Source: Zantedeschia hybrid cultivar (lineage: Eukaryota > Streptophyta > Magnoliopsida > Alismatales > Araceae). From it: DNA of 64,000 nucleotides. Under the pieces are notes generated by a model. It worked only from the letters and a program-made list of their open reading frames with translations, did not search any database and was not told where the DNA came from. The stretch covers positions 44,051,098 to 44,115,097 of the forward strand of contig JARZZO010000001.1 of assembly GCA_030544215.1 (NCBI GenBank), read 5' to 3'. The position numbers and the translations under genes were made by a program. The first letter of the stretch is position 1; each line of letters opens with the position of its first letter. Positions 35,401 through 46,136 of the stretch are shown here, piece after piece.

Positions 35401-36149
35401 AAGCAAATTTATCATCAAATCCATCCATATGATCATATATGGGATAGGAACCCATGTTATCCATTATGAGACACAAAATCCTATAAATTTTAAATTTGTT
35501 TTTGTGGTTAATTATATCTTATTGGGAGGATTGATTTTTAACAAAACTAGTTCAACCCTTATCACCCCACAATTTTGAGACTGATCAGAGTTGAATGTAC
35601 TTGAATATCTGTATTTTTTATGCCCTTCATTATTACTCAAACCCCTAAGGTTCTCACTGGATAGTCTAGGTACAACTTGCTCGGCGGCCGAGTGGGAGTC
35701 CTTGGCTTGCGAAGACTTATGGAAGTTCGTTACACCGAGGTGGGAATCCCAAGGCGGAGAGTCAGATCTAGAAGGAGTGTGTCTCTCAAAGAGGTGGTGC
35801 CGGCTCTTCTCAACCCATGTAATATAACCCCAAATAAGCTCAACAGGGTTGCCACATAGCCTATAAATAATAGGAACAAAAGAAAAACAAAGATCAATGG
35901 GCGGTCAGAAATTAGGCCATCCACTAAAGTAAACGGCCAAGTATTTGGCCGATTAGTAACCTGATGGCCATGTATATCACCATTTACAAAAGTTGACAGC
36001 CATGTATCTGGCCGTTCAGAATAACCTGATGACCAGGTATCTGGCCGTTTAGAAAACCTAACGACCATATGTCTGGCCGTTAACTTGAAAACACCCAAAA
36101 AAGGCAAAGTCCACATAATTTACCATGCGTCCAACAGTGTCAAAGGGTC
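35401..36149 (-). other. Leader-side DNA of a Tat-type element, with palindromic repeats
   Basis: Non-coding. At 35917-36085 it holds about five degenerate repeats built on GGCCAGATACNTGGCCGTT, with partly inverted halves. A minus TATA-like TATTTATAGG lies at about 35860-35870. It may be the leader of the LTR at 36171, or a second decayed LTR. Confidence 0.45.
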
Positions 36150-36167
36150 CTACCATGATCGCCAAAG
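36150..36167 (-). other. Primer binding site of a Tat-type element
   Basis: On minus: TTTGGCGATCATGGTAGG, right after an LTR end ...GGGCACCAACA. It nearly matches the PBS of Tat3 (TTTGGCGATCACGGTGGG) on the + strand. It is not the initiator tRNA-Met type. Confidence 0.75.
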
Positions 36168-36170
36168 GGT

Positions 36171-37165
36171 TGTTGGTGCCCAAAATGTCCTCCCCTCTCT
36201 CTGCCTTCTCCTTTTGAACATTAAAGGACTACAGGACTACAACACAGTGAGAAAAGGAATTAATCAAAATCGCCAAGAGCATTACCTTGGGACCCGTGCT
36301 CCACGGGAGGAAGGAAATGATCGTGTCTTGAACTCGCAGGGATTGAAGGTTCCTCCTTTTCGTCTCCAGCTGGCCAAGACAAAGAACCAGGTTTTCTACA
36401 CGTGTGGTTCCTGTGAATTAAAAAAAAAAAGGAAAAAGGGACCCGATTGGTACTCAATAGAGTAGTAACTATCGATGCAAAATGAAATCAAAAGACAATT
36501 GGAAGGGAGCTCACCGGTTGGGTGATTGAGAGGGAAAGTAACTAAGTGGTATGGCCACTCACCTCTCATTTTTTTGTTTTGAAAAAAACCTCTTGAAAAT
36601 GGGTGCTAAGGATATCCTATATGATGCATGCAAGTGCATGTGTGACAGTGAGTCAGAATGAGGGGAAAAAAAAATGATGCAAGTCTTGCGAGGATGCAAG
36701 GAATGAAAGAAAGGCAGAGATGGAGTTGAGAAAGCAAGCCTGTTGGAGACTCTGGTCGGATGAACATGAATGAGCACAAGGACTCCTCTTCAGAATGTCA
36801 TTTCTTTCCTCCTCCTTGAGACTTAACCTCGCAACCCTCTATCCCACGCAATCTCTTGTAACCCCTATCCCGTTAGTCTAGGAGAGGTATTTATAGACAT
36901 GTCTGAAAAATCATGAAATGGGGTCTAAATCCTCGTTAATGAGTAAAGGACCAATCAGAGATGGTCGATGAGGAGGCATGGTCGTAAGAATTAGATTGGT
37001 GGTCCGTATTCGAATTAGTGGGACATATCTGACGGGTCTTAGGGAGAATGTGGGTTGAACCAGTCAAACAAGAGAGGGCCAGTAGAAGGCAAGCACTTTG
37101 GCCGTCCAATTTATTAGAAGGCTAGTAATCTGGCCGTCTAGTAAGTTGGAAGGCCTTATTTTGCT
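36171..37165 (-). repeat. 5' LTR of a Tat-lineage element, truncated at its U3 end
   Basis: It is collinear with the Tat1 LTR at 44480-46021. Shared blocks include GAGCATTACCTT, a GATGCATGCAAG stretch and GGGGTCTAAATCC. It has TGTTGGTGCC at its inner end beside the PBS. The outer end (TGTAGACG...) is missing; homology fades near 37165 in a short GGCCGTC repeat. Confidence 0.75.
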
Positions 37166-37189
37166 TGGAAGTCAAATCTTTTTTACTTT

Positions 37190-37760
37190 AAATAAATGTG
37201 TGTTTTAATTTAACGTCATATATGTTCAATTTTATGGTCCCTTTAATGTGAGCTTAAGTATTGTTTAAAGTAAATGATCGCATGTCTTAAAGTAAACATT
37301 CATATTCCTTAAAGTAAATGTTAATATATTTTAAAGTTAATATTCAGATGTCTTAAAGTGAATCTTCAAATTTTAACGTAATATGATACAATAGCCACTT
37401 TTAGGTAATATGCGTTTTGCTTTAAGGTCATATCTTTTTCACTTTTAATAATTGTGTGTTTCAGTTTAAAGGTCATACATGTTCCATTCTAAGGTCACAT
37501 TAAAGTGACATTAAAGAAACGCTTAAAGTAAATATTCACATATCCTAAAGTAAAAGTTAATATGCCTTAAAGAAATATTTTACATTTTATAGCAAATGTT
37601 CAAATGTTTTAAATTAAATGTCCAAAATTTAAACTAAATGTAGACTTTAAGGTAATAGCGGTTTTACTTTAGACATTTTTGTTTCACTTTAAAATAATAC
37701 ATATGTTTTTGTTAAAGTCATTCTTCAATCGAAATCATATATAACATTTTACTTTAAAAT
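37190..37760. repeat. ~256-bp tandem duplication built of TTAAAGTAAATGTT units
   Basis: TGTGTGTTT...GTCATA recurs at 37197 and 37453. Inside each unit are five to six degenerate CTTAAAGTAAATNTTCA subrepeats of 25-30 bp. No coding sense. Confidence 0.7.
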
Positions 37761-37974
37761 TATTGCCTACTATGATACAACAGTCAGTCTTATTACATAG
37801 ACGAAATAACAAACACTTTTAAATCTAATTAAAATTCAACAACACCGAAATGTCACATATTTCAATGCAATTTGTAACGTTTGAAACTTCTCTACTTATA
37901 GCCATCGCCCCTACAGCGTGAGCAAGTGTACAAATGTTCGGCTGGCCTCTTCAAGGAGCTACATACACTCCAAC

Positions 37975-38103
37975 TTACCTCTTTGATCCAAAAATGTATC
38001 TTTCTTTGTAACTCAATTGCATAAAAATATATTTACGTTCATACATCCTATGCAATTCAAGCATGATATCCACATCATCGTCGACAGACAAGAATGTGTG
38101 ATA
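37975..38103 (-). pseudogene. Possible MULE N-terminal fragment
   Basis: On minus a short frame reads YHTFLSVDDDVDIMLELH then RMYERKYIFMQL. This resembles the DDxDVxxMxxLH stretch before the DNA-binding part of Mutator transposases; the MULE above has LNGDDVDRMIDMH in its first exon. No core or ends are seen. Low confidence. Confidence 0.3.
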
Positions 38104-40656
38104 GCTCAATGATCTAGGTCATAAGTATGTTATAGACCATTTTCGTCCAATAAAACTCCATCTTCACAAAATTTCCTTTCTTATTTCATCTTGTGTCATA
38201 ATCTGTTGAATAAAAAATATGAATGCATCATCACCAAATATACATCTCATTGCGATCTTCTCCATTGCATCTAAAAGGAAATTTTAAAAAAAGTGAGTTT
38301 AAATGTTTAATGAAGAATATAGTTGCAAACAGGAGGAACATGGTTGTCGATAAGGAAGAACAAGATTGTCGAACGGAGCTAGGAGACTTAGCGCTAGAGT
38401 TAGCTAGAGCACAAGACATCTACTCCCGTGGAGTCGGAAAAGACTTTAGTCAACGATTGGCTAGGCAGACGGTGCATTGGGAGATTATTGACTGCGACGA
38501 CAGTCGAAGGTAGTAAAGGAAGGAGATAAAATAAGGGCATTAGGATTCTCATTAAATGCATTAAATTGGATGGAGGGGTAAAACATGAAAGAAAAATATA
38601 GACAGCTAGAACTAGAAACGCTTTATAAGGGACTAGAAAATAAGTCCCGTGAAAAGCAGAACTTTCTATCTCTCTCTTTTCTGATAGAGATTGGAAAATA
38701 ACTCTCAGCCACTTACACGGATCCTGAATTAATTATCTCTTACTAAATCTTACTTGGTCAACAAAATGGACCTCATTTTAAAAAATGGTAGGTTAGTTGG
38801 CTAACCATGTAATATGGCTCCTAAACAGGCAGGATCCAAATCTCAAGAAACTATTCCCACAATTTCGAGACAAATTTACATATGATTTTTTTCATCTTAT
38901 TTGGACGAACGTTCTAGATCCAAAATAATTACTGAAGAAGAAATCTCATGACCGGCACACATCATGTGAAAGCATATTTTTACGCATCCAATGGTCCTCG
39001 AATATTCAACTTTATATTTAAAAAGGTCATTCTTTACTATCTAACCTACGGGCCAATAATAACAATTTCCAAAAATCTCCACCTGCAGCTAGGGCTGGCC
39101 AGGACCCAGGAGCCCGCCAACCACAGAAGCAATTAAGTAAAGCTCAGCTCGGCAGGCTTGGAAGTCCACAAGAATAAAATATCTAAATTAAAATTTATTA
39201 ATTTTCCTGCTAAAGTATATCCTATCTAGAACATAGTGTGTTACATATGATGTGGGTATTATATGGCAAAAATATGTTCGGCTATGATTTAGTCTAAAAT
39301 TCAAATAAGTCAATCAAAAATCCGGTCAAACAATTAAAAGGTTAGAAAAGTTGCTGTGAGATATTTATAAATTTTTTTATCAAGATGTTTATAAAGCTAA
39401 AATAACAAGTTAATTATATAACAAATAATTATTAAACAAATTATGAGTTATGTAAATGAAAAGGTGAGCTTTTTAGCCTATGATTTGGCGTTATATGATG
39501 TTTAAGTAGTAAAAATCTTATTTTTGCGTAAGGGCTTTTACCGCAGAATATGTGGGGCAAGGAGGTAAAAGTGTTTCAGACCATGCAGGACGAAGACCCC
39601 GGTGCTTGCCCCCTCTTGCCCACGCGGGTGAATGGGCGGGCGAGAGACGCGGACGTTTTAGAAATCCTGCTTATAAATATTGCACTCGCTCTCTCACCCC
39701 GTCTAGCTGCCCAAGCCGTTTAGTTGACCCATCCGGTTCTCTCCTAATCGAGCCGAGCTTGAGTCATTCTTTGGGATCAACACAGGGTTCGGTTTGGGTT
39801 TGAGTTCGAAATTTTTTTCTTTAAACCGAGATTAAGCTATTCAAAGTTCGACTCGGGTTAACTCGTTCCAACCGTAATGTGTTAGACCCTCCTCCTCCCT
39901 CTCAAATTACCTATGGACAACTTCATTATTTCTACTCTTTTTTGTCTTGTAGATAGATAATGAGGACCTCATATGTAGTTTAAAAAAGGTGGAGGAGGTA
40001 TTTGATCGTAGACAATTTCGATTTTAACCTGGCGTACGTGGCATCTTATTATATATCTTTTTCTTTTTTTTCTTTTTTTTGATCGGAAGCATCTTATTAT
40101 ATATCAGATGGCGAAAAGATAAACATGCACCGTGGTTTGATGGGACTTCCATGGGACACATCAACTAGATGGTTTGAAACATTTATAGCTTCACAGGAAA
40201 GTGCTGCTCCTTTGCAGAAAAACATGTGTAGCATAGGTGATCAAAGGTTCGCCTGTGCAAAAGATCAATAGACGAATGATGAGCTTAACCTTATGTATGA
40301 ATGATGGGCTAAGGCAAGGGCGACCGGAGATTGAGGGCGACATCCGCCCAACGCAGCCCATGTTTTCTCCTGTTCGACAACGTGCCAACGAGCATGATAT
40401 ATATAGTTATGACGACGAGCTGACCGTTGGGAGGTCCCACCCGCCTTCTGCCCGCGATTTCTACAGGCCCCTCTCACCCGTTTCCCCACGGGGATGTCCA
40501 CCTCAACCTTTCCTCTAACTTTCCTCTTAATCCATCTATCCGCTTCTTGATTCCATGGGGTTGGACACCATCTCTACTCTCTAGCTTGTATGCTTTGTTC
40601 AACAAGGGCTTATCCGAAAGGGTGGCTGCGGAATGGAGATGGCTCAATAATTTTTT
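38104..40656. other. Unassigned stretch, no supported gene
   Basis: Mixed AT-rich and moderately GC-rich DNA. Open frames at 38223-38513, 39552-39803 and 40237-40518 show no family motif. It contains a 17-bp direct repeat around a T-rich insert (40041-40105). Confidence 0.5.
40041..40105 (-). repeat. 17-bp direct repeat flanking a poly(T)-rich 31-bp insert
   Basis: GCATCTTATTATATATC occurs at 40041-40057 and 40089-40105. The insert on minus ends in an A-rich run (AAAAAAAAAGAAAAAAAAG). This looks like a very short, 5'-truncated retroposon inserted by target-primed reverse transcription. Confidence 0.6.
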
Positions 40657-41255
40657 TGATCAACGTTTTATTAACTATTTTTTACAAATTTTGTAAATAC
40701 GTGTAAAATTTAATTAAAAATAATTTTTAAAATTTTTCCGAGCCGAGAACGAGTTGGAGACAAAGGCAAGAACTCCTACAATAAGAAGGAACCAGTCAAG
40801 AAGGATCCCGGGTCTCGGCCCAGAAGAACTCCTTCCGACGCTTAAGTTAGCAAGGGACTTGAAGAAAGATTTTAGTATTGAGAGAGAGAGAGAGAGAGGC
40901 TTAATAGCTTGTGTACCAGTACTGCAGCGAATAGTGTTCCTTTTATAGTAAGGGATGAGGGTTCCTTTCCAGTGACAGTCGATGTAAGACTATTCCTAAG
41001 AGTTTGAGATGAAATTCTGAGTATGCCCCAGGTGCCAATAAGCCAGAGGCCCATAAGTGTATGATTGAGTTGGGCCGGACCCATGATCGGCCCAGTACGC
41101 ACCTTGGCTAAATGTGGCTTAATTTAAAGATAGGGCCAGATCTATAACGGCCTAATACGATACTAGGCCTCCGAGTATAGACAAATCGCGCTCAGCCCAT
41201 TCTTGAATTTGGGATTGGGGCCAGCTCTTAGGCCCAAATGAGTTTTCCCCCATCA
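40657..41255 (-). repeat. 3' LTR of Tat-lineage element Tat2
   Basis: On minus it starts TGATGGGGGAAAACTC right after a polypurine tract and holds a TATA box (CTATAAAAGG, about 40935-40944 on +). It then has CTTAAGCGTCGGA, a phrase seen in Tat-type LTRs. The inner (left on +) end is placed at TGATCAACG (40657) by matching TGAT...ATCA termini; that edge is an estimate. Confidence 0.75.
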
Positions 41256-41275
41256 CTTGGCCCCCTACTTTTGGC
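41256..41275 (-). other. Polypurine tract of Tat2
   Basis: Minus strand AAAAGTAGGGGGCCAAG directly before TGATGGGG. It fixes the orientation of Tat2 and marks this LTR as the 3' one. Confidence 0.8.
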
Positions 41276-41410
41276 ATGTTTCATTAAGGTAAGATGTCGA
41301 TAGTACATTCGAATCCTTGCGGAAAAGTACCTGAAGGTGTCAATCTTTGGATGAATGCCTAGGAAGACGAGCAAGCACTCTTAGCCGAGAGTGTACGACC
41401 AAAGCATGCA

Positions 41411-41560
41411 GACTGAAGATGATTATCGTCGGAAACCAAGGGGTTGTGACCAATCCTCACAGACTAAAGATGACTCTCGTCCGAAACCAAATGATTGTGA
41501 CCAATCCTCGAGGACTAAAGATGACTCTCGTCCAAAACCGAGGGGTTCATTAAATTGAAG
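41411..41560 (+). repeat. 51-bp tandem repeat, three units
   Basis: GACTRAAGATGA starts at 41411, 41462 and 41513, each followed by CTCGTCC-GAAACCAA-GTGACCAATCCTC variants. It lies in the 3' region of Tat2, upstream of the antisense gene. Confidence 0.85.
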
Positions 41561-41599
41561 CGAATGGCGCCAAGTGAAGGCGGCAATAAACTTCAATTT

Positions 41600-41910
41600 C
41601 CCGACAAGTAGCTCAGCTTGCGAGAAGTCTGAGCCACTTGGCAAGCATTCGAGATGATACCTGAAAGGTCTGAGGATCTCAACTGCTAATCGTTCTGACA
41701 CGAATTCCGCCATTCGGCTTGCTGCACCAAGATCCGGGACATGTGGCACGCATCCGAGATGATAGCCGAAAGGTCGGAGGAGCTTGGTCGTCAATCGCCT
41801 CGCTTCGAATCTATCGCCGCTCATGTCATCATTCGGAAAGATGGGACATGTGGCGGGCATCCGAGAGGGGTAGCACCGAAGGGTCTGGCAATCTAGGCCG
41901 TCAATCATCC
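41600..41910 (+). repeat. ~106-bp tandem repeat upstream of the antisense gene, three units
   Basis: The core GCANGCATYCGAGATGATA and CCGAAAGGTC recurs at 41641, 41746 and 41853. The last unit ends about 25 bp before the TATA box. Position and repetition suggest an upstream activating region, by inference. Confidence 0.75.
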
Positions 41911-41932
41911 TTCAGGCCCTCCTAAGGGTTCC

Positions 41933-41940
41933 TATAAATA
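41933..41940 (+). promoter_or_regulatory. TATA box of the Tat2 antisense gene
   Basis: TATAAATA, followed by a C-run and CTCTGTTTCTCGCTTTTCCCCT, a typical plant 5' leader. The first ATG of the coding frame is at 42241. Confidence 0.7.
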
Positions 41941-42240
41941 CCCGTCCCCCCCCCCCAGAGAAACTCTGTTTCTCGCTTTTCCCCTCGAGGTCTCAACAGC
42001 GGAGCGTATTAAGAGTCTTCCCGAGAGTATCTTGTCCAGCGGGTGCACTAGGAGAGCGTGTCTTGTCAAGTGGGGATACTCAGCTTATCAAAGGGCAAGC
42101 TTCTGCCCTTCGGCCTTTGCTGTTTGATGTCCCTTAGCTCCTCTCTCTTCTTGAGCAGCTCATCCTGCTCTTCTTCTAAACTACCTCCTCTAGAGCTTTC
42201 ACTCACATCGGTCTTCTCGATCAACTCTTTTGCTTCCAAT

Positions 42241-44479
42241 ATGGCGGACGAAGCCGTTTCGGTTCCTCCCGTTTCTCAGCCTTCTGAGACCCACCCGGAA
42301 CAGGGGGTACCCAGCCACAAGCTGGCCGAGCAAGTCTCGGATGTGGCTTCCTTCCTCTACCGGGAGGCAGTTGAGGAGATGTGGGGTAGATATGATATTC
42401 TCGAATGGATTCGGCTGATCAGGGCTCGGGAAAATACTCGAGCCAATACTTATCGGCCAGAGTGTTTCTCCATTTATGACCACAACTTTAGGGCAAGGTT
42501 TCGGCTTCCCCTTCATCCTTTTATCATTGATCTTCTCCTTACCTACGGTCTCGCTCCGTCTCAATTCTCTCCAAACTCATGGTAGATAGTTTATGGGTAC
42601 CTTCTTGTTTGTTCTATTATGAAACTTACCCCTTTGGTACCCATTTTCCGATCCCTCTTCAAAATGAAACCCCAATGAAATTCTCCTAGTTTTGCTTCAC
42701 CACCAGATCTGGCTGAAGCATCTTCTCTGGGAAGCCTTCTTCCATTTACCATTGGAAGGAGGGATTCTTCTTTGTTACCCTCCCGGAGGAGGATAATAGT
42801 GTCTGGCCCTTCCCTGTCAAGTGGGGGTCACTTCCGAAGGAAGTCGCGGAGGCCCTGAAACTTATCGACTACTCACCCGTAGACATGAATGAGATATTAG
42901 AGGCTGATAAGCATAGGGGCGTGGCTGGATCCGGATAAGATGCCGGTCCGAGAGGCCCCCTACTTGCCTCTCGGACAAGAACGGGGAGTGCGTGTCGATC
43001 GGCGCGCCTCCGAGACTGCCTCGGCTCGTAAAGCGGTGGTTGTAACTGAAGACTCCGCTGAGACCACTGGCTATGACCCGTCTAGCGAAGAGGATACTGT
43101 TGCCAGTGCCGAGGGTGAGTCAGCATCGGATTGTTGGTGTCTACCAGTAATTACTGATAATCTTTCGGCTTATCTATTCGTTCTACTTGCAGAAATGTTG
43201 TCCGGACTCGGATCACTAGTGTCGAAGATCCAACTGCGCAAGAAACTCATGGTGCAGAGTGTCACTCCTCTGGCGCCTAGTGTCATTCCGCCTTCGGCTG
43301 AACAAACCGCGGCCTCGACGGAAGGCCGCGCCGCTGCTGCCGCCATGGAGCGAATCCGAGCGGAGAAGGGGAAGGAGGTGTCTCGCAGAGGCAGCCATGT
43401 CGAGAAGCTGAAGAGGAAAGCTAACCGAGAGGAGTCTCATGTTGACAAGAGGGTTGTGGCTGAGAGGGACGCACCCCTCTCGGCAGTAGTGCCTCTCGAG
43501 CCCTCTCGCCTGGATTCGGCATTGGTGGAAGTTACAGATCTGTCCTTCCCCTGCAGGGTCGCAGGGAGTCACATGTCAAGGGAGTACGCTCACAAGCCCT
43601 GGTGTCCAGATCTCGGCATCTTTGAGGACGACACCCTGGATGACTCAACCCGAGAACCCAACATCCAAGACTTGCACGAAGCTGGCCCAGGGTTATACTC
43701 TCCCTCTGATCTGAGACGAGCTCGTAACCCTCTCCACCGAGGGTCTCACAGCGCAATGCGTGTGCTACATAGTCCATGTAAGAGTTCTCGACTTAGCTTC
43801 TTTCAGCTTAGTTTTCATCTATCTCTCTAACTGTTCCATTCTTTGTTTTTTTGTCAGACTGCAACTATCGCAGGGGCTCTCATCCATCGATACACTCACA
43901 TCCAAGAGAAGTTGCGGGACGTGGATGAAGCTACAGACCACTTGGCCGCAGGCAAGGTTGCCTCAGCCAAGAGGGATTTGGAGGGAAACATTGACACCCT
44001 CCTGGACGTGAATGCTCAACTCGGAGCCGAGTTAAGTAGGCAAAAGGAGGCAGCCCGCTTGGCGGCCGAGGCCTAAGAAAGGGCCGAAAGGGAGTCGGAA
44101 AGGCTCCGCAAAAAATCTGAGGAGCTCCGTAAAGAATCCGAGAATCTTCGGTCAGCCCTCAGTCTAAAGACCGAAGCCATGTCTCGGCTGCCGGAGGAGC
44201 ATGCGGAGGAAGAGAGGCAACATGCTGATGCTCTTGCCGCTGCTAAGGCTAAGGCTGAGGAAATGGAGAGAGCGGCCGATGACAGGGCTTGCCTGGCCAT
44301 TAAGAAGTTCAAGTCCAACCCTGAGTTTGCCGAGATGCTTCTGGAAGCCCAGGCCGAGGCCTCGGAATCAATCTTCGACCTTGGGCTGGCGGTCACACAG
44401 AAGGCTTGCCCCGGAGCAGATCTTATCGGCTTCGAGCTCCCAGAGGAGTCACTATGTACCGGAATTATGGAGTGGTGGA
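42241..44479 (+). pseudogene. Spliced gene antisense to Tat2, 'putative gypsy type transposon' family (PF04195-like)
   Basis: Frame from ATG 42241: MADEAVSVPPVSQPSE, a basic helix, then FRLPLHPFIIDLLLTYGLAPSQFSPNSW, typical of PF04195-type proteins found in Tat elements. A TAG follows where relatives continue, then decay to about 42740, then EDNSVWPFPVKWGSLPKEV. The 42940-43790 part has a GT-AG intron (about 43112-43192) and a Lys/Arg/Ala-rich body. A second intron (about 43778-43857) leads to a long coiled coil (43858-44484) with one TAG at 44074. Introns and TATA show + transcription, opposite to Tat2. The 3' end is cut by insertion of Tat1 at 44480. Function unknown. Confidence 0.75.
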
Positions 44480-46021
44480 TGTAGGCGCCCGGAGCGTACC
44501 CGCCGCTGCCGTCTCCTTTCGGTGAGGGCTTCTCCGTTCATCTTAGCACTGCGGCTATTTAGACAGGGTTAACGATTGGAATGTGTGATCGCTAGGAGCA
44601 TTACCTTACGGTCCCTGTGCTCCTCAGGATGATGAGGTTGATCACGTTTTGGTGGAGCAGGGGATAGTGGGTTTCTCTTCTCTGCCTCCGGCCGAGCAAA
44701 GGGGGAGAGCTCAGTCGTCCGGGCGCAGAATGTGGTAAGAGCCCCTATGAGAAAAAAAAGATAGAACAAAGTAAAGAGAACCGATTAGAACTGTGATATA
44801 TAGAGTCTATTCATGCAAATATGTAAATAAACTAAAATTGAAAGGGGACGCACCTGATGAGTATTTGGGGAGGAAAGGTGACCATATATTATGGCTACCA
44901 CCTCTCGTTTTTTTTGTTTGAAACCTCTAGAGGTGAAGGGTGCTAAGTCATCCTAAGATGCATGCATGCAAATGGGATGCTCGTATGTGGTAATAGTGAA
45001 AAGTAGAAGTAATGTGGTAAAAGGAAAAGAGCAGGAGGAGAAGATGATGCTACCAAGTGGATGAATAGTGGGAATGCAATGAAAAATGAAAGGAGAAAAG
45101 TAAGGAGAGAGTTAAGAAAACAAGTCCATTTGGAATGCAGAGGATTCCTCTGCTTCCTCTGACTCGTCAACTGCCAAGGCTTTCTCCCACTTGAAGCTCT
45201 TCAATCTCCAGCCTCGCAAAACTGAAACCTTTCCAACCTCTGCCAACCCCCCCCCCCTCTCGAGGGGACATGGAGAGTTTAAATAGGTGAAGGGAAAATA
45301 ATAGTAAAATAGGGGTCTAAATCCCCGTAAATCCCTTAGAACCAATAGGAAATAGTCAGAGATCGGAGGTCGTGGTCGTGGCAGTCGCCGGTGCAGGGAG
45401 TGATCGGAGTAGTGGGGGATGAGGGTGGAGGGTGGCGAGTGTAGAAGATCATGGGAAGAGGAGGTCAAGGTGGAAGTTAGGGGAATGGACGGCCTACTAT
45501 CTTGCCTCCCACTTCAGTGGAAGGCCATGTAGTTGACCTTCTACGAAAAGGTGGAAGGCGGCCCAGTTGGCCTTCCATGGATGGTGGAAGGCAGGGGTTG
45601 GTCTTCCACGGGTGGTGGAAGGCAGGGGTTAGCCTTCCATGGGTGGTAAAAGGTGGACCATTTGGCCTTCCACGAAAAAGTGGCGAAAAGTGAAAAGGGT
45701 GGCCAAAAGGTGAAAGGCAAGGTAGCTGGCCTTCCGCGGGTGGTGGAAGGCGGCCTGGTTGGCCTTCCACGGATGGTGGAAGGCGAGGGTTGGCCTTCTA
45801 CGAGTGGTGGAAGGCAAGGGTTGGCCTTCCATGGGTCGTGGAAGGCGGGGGTTGGCCTTCCACGGGTGGTAGAAGGCGGCCCAATTGGCCTTCCACGGGT
45901 GAGAGGAAGCGGAGATTGGTTAATGGGCCTGATTATTCAGTGGGCTGAATTATGTGAAAAAATTAGATGGATTAAGGTGTGGGGTTTATGACCAATAAGG
46001 TATCCAAAATCAGGCGTCTAC
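44480..46021 (-). repeat. 3' LTR of Tat-lineage element Tat1
   Basis: 1542 bp; on + TGTAGGCGCCC...GGCGTCTACA, i.e. TGTAG/CTACA inverted ends. On minus it starts TGTAGACGCCTGATTTTGG, the usual Tat opening. TATA-like CTATTTAAAC near 45275-45285. There is a PPT on its right and no PBS on its left, so it is the 3' LTR; the left flank is the antisense gene of Tat2 (candidate duplication GTGGA at 44475-44479; the other end is outside the window). Confidence 0.88.
45516..45905. repeat. Palindromic minisatellite in the U3 of the Tat1 LTR
   Basis: About nine units of 40-47 bp with the form GGTGGAAGGC(N)GGTTGGCCTTCCACGG. GGAAGGC and GCCTTCC are inverted within each unit. Shorter relatives occur at 48605-48805. 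Confidence 0.88.
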
Positions 46022-46040
46022 AAATGCCCCTCCAGGACAC
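46022..46040 (-). other. Polypurine tract of Tat1
   Basis: Minus strand GTGTCCTGGAGGGGCATT before TGTAGACG. GGGGCATT-TGTAGAC is a recurring Tat-lineage junction. Confidence 0.82.
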
Positions 46041-46131
46041 CTGTTTTGCAGTGGAGTGGAAGGAATGATAAATAGGTGTTCCGGAAATCGAACCTAATTT
46101 TGGACAGCCCAAAGAAGGGATGAGCTATATC

Positions 46132-46136
46132 CAAGG
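46132..46136. repeat. Target site duplication of the copia solo LTR, left
   Basis: CAAGG, repeated exactly at 47690-47694. Confidence 0.93.

Noticed and set aside
36085..36465. 126-codon + frame
   Set aside because: Lies across PBS and LTR of a Tat-type element; no conservation with the sister LTR.
37975..38513. Host gene or full MULE around 38 kb
   Set aside because: Only a short DDDVDIMLELH-like fragment is visible; no transposase core or terminal repeats.
41411..41910. Regular repeats considered as a CRISPR-like array
   Set aside because: Units are head-to-tail without unique spacers, in plant DNA; plain tandem repeats.
45477..45991. Overlapping frames on both strands in the Tat1 LTR
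   Set aside because: Caused by the GGAAGGC/GCCTTCC minisatellite; period close to a multiple of three in places.
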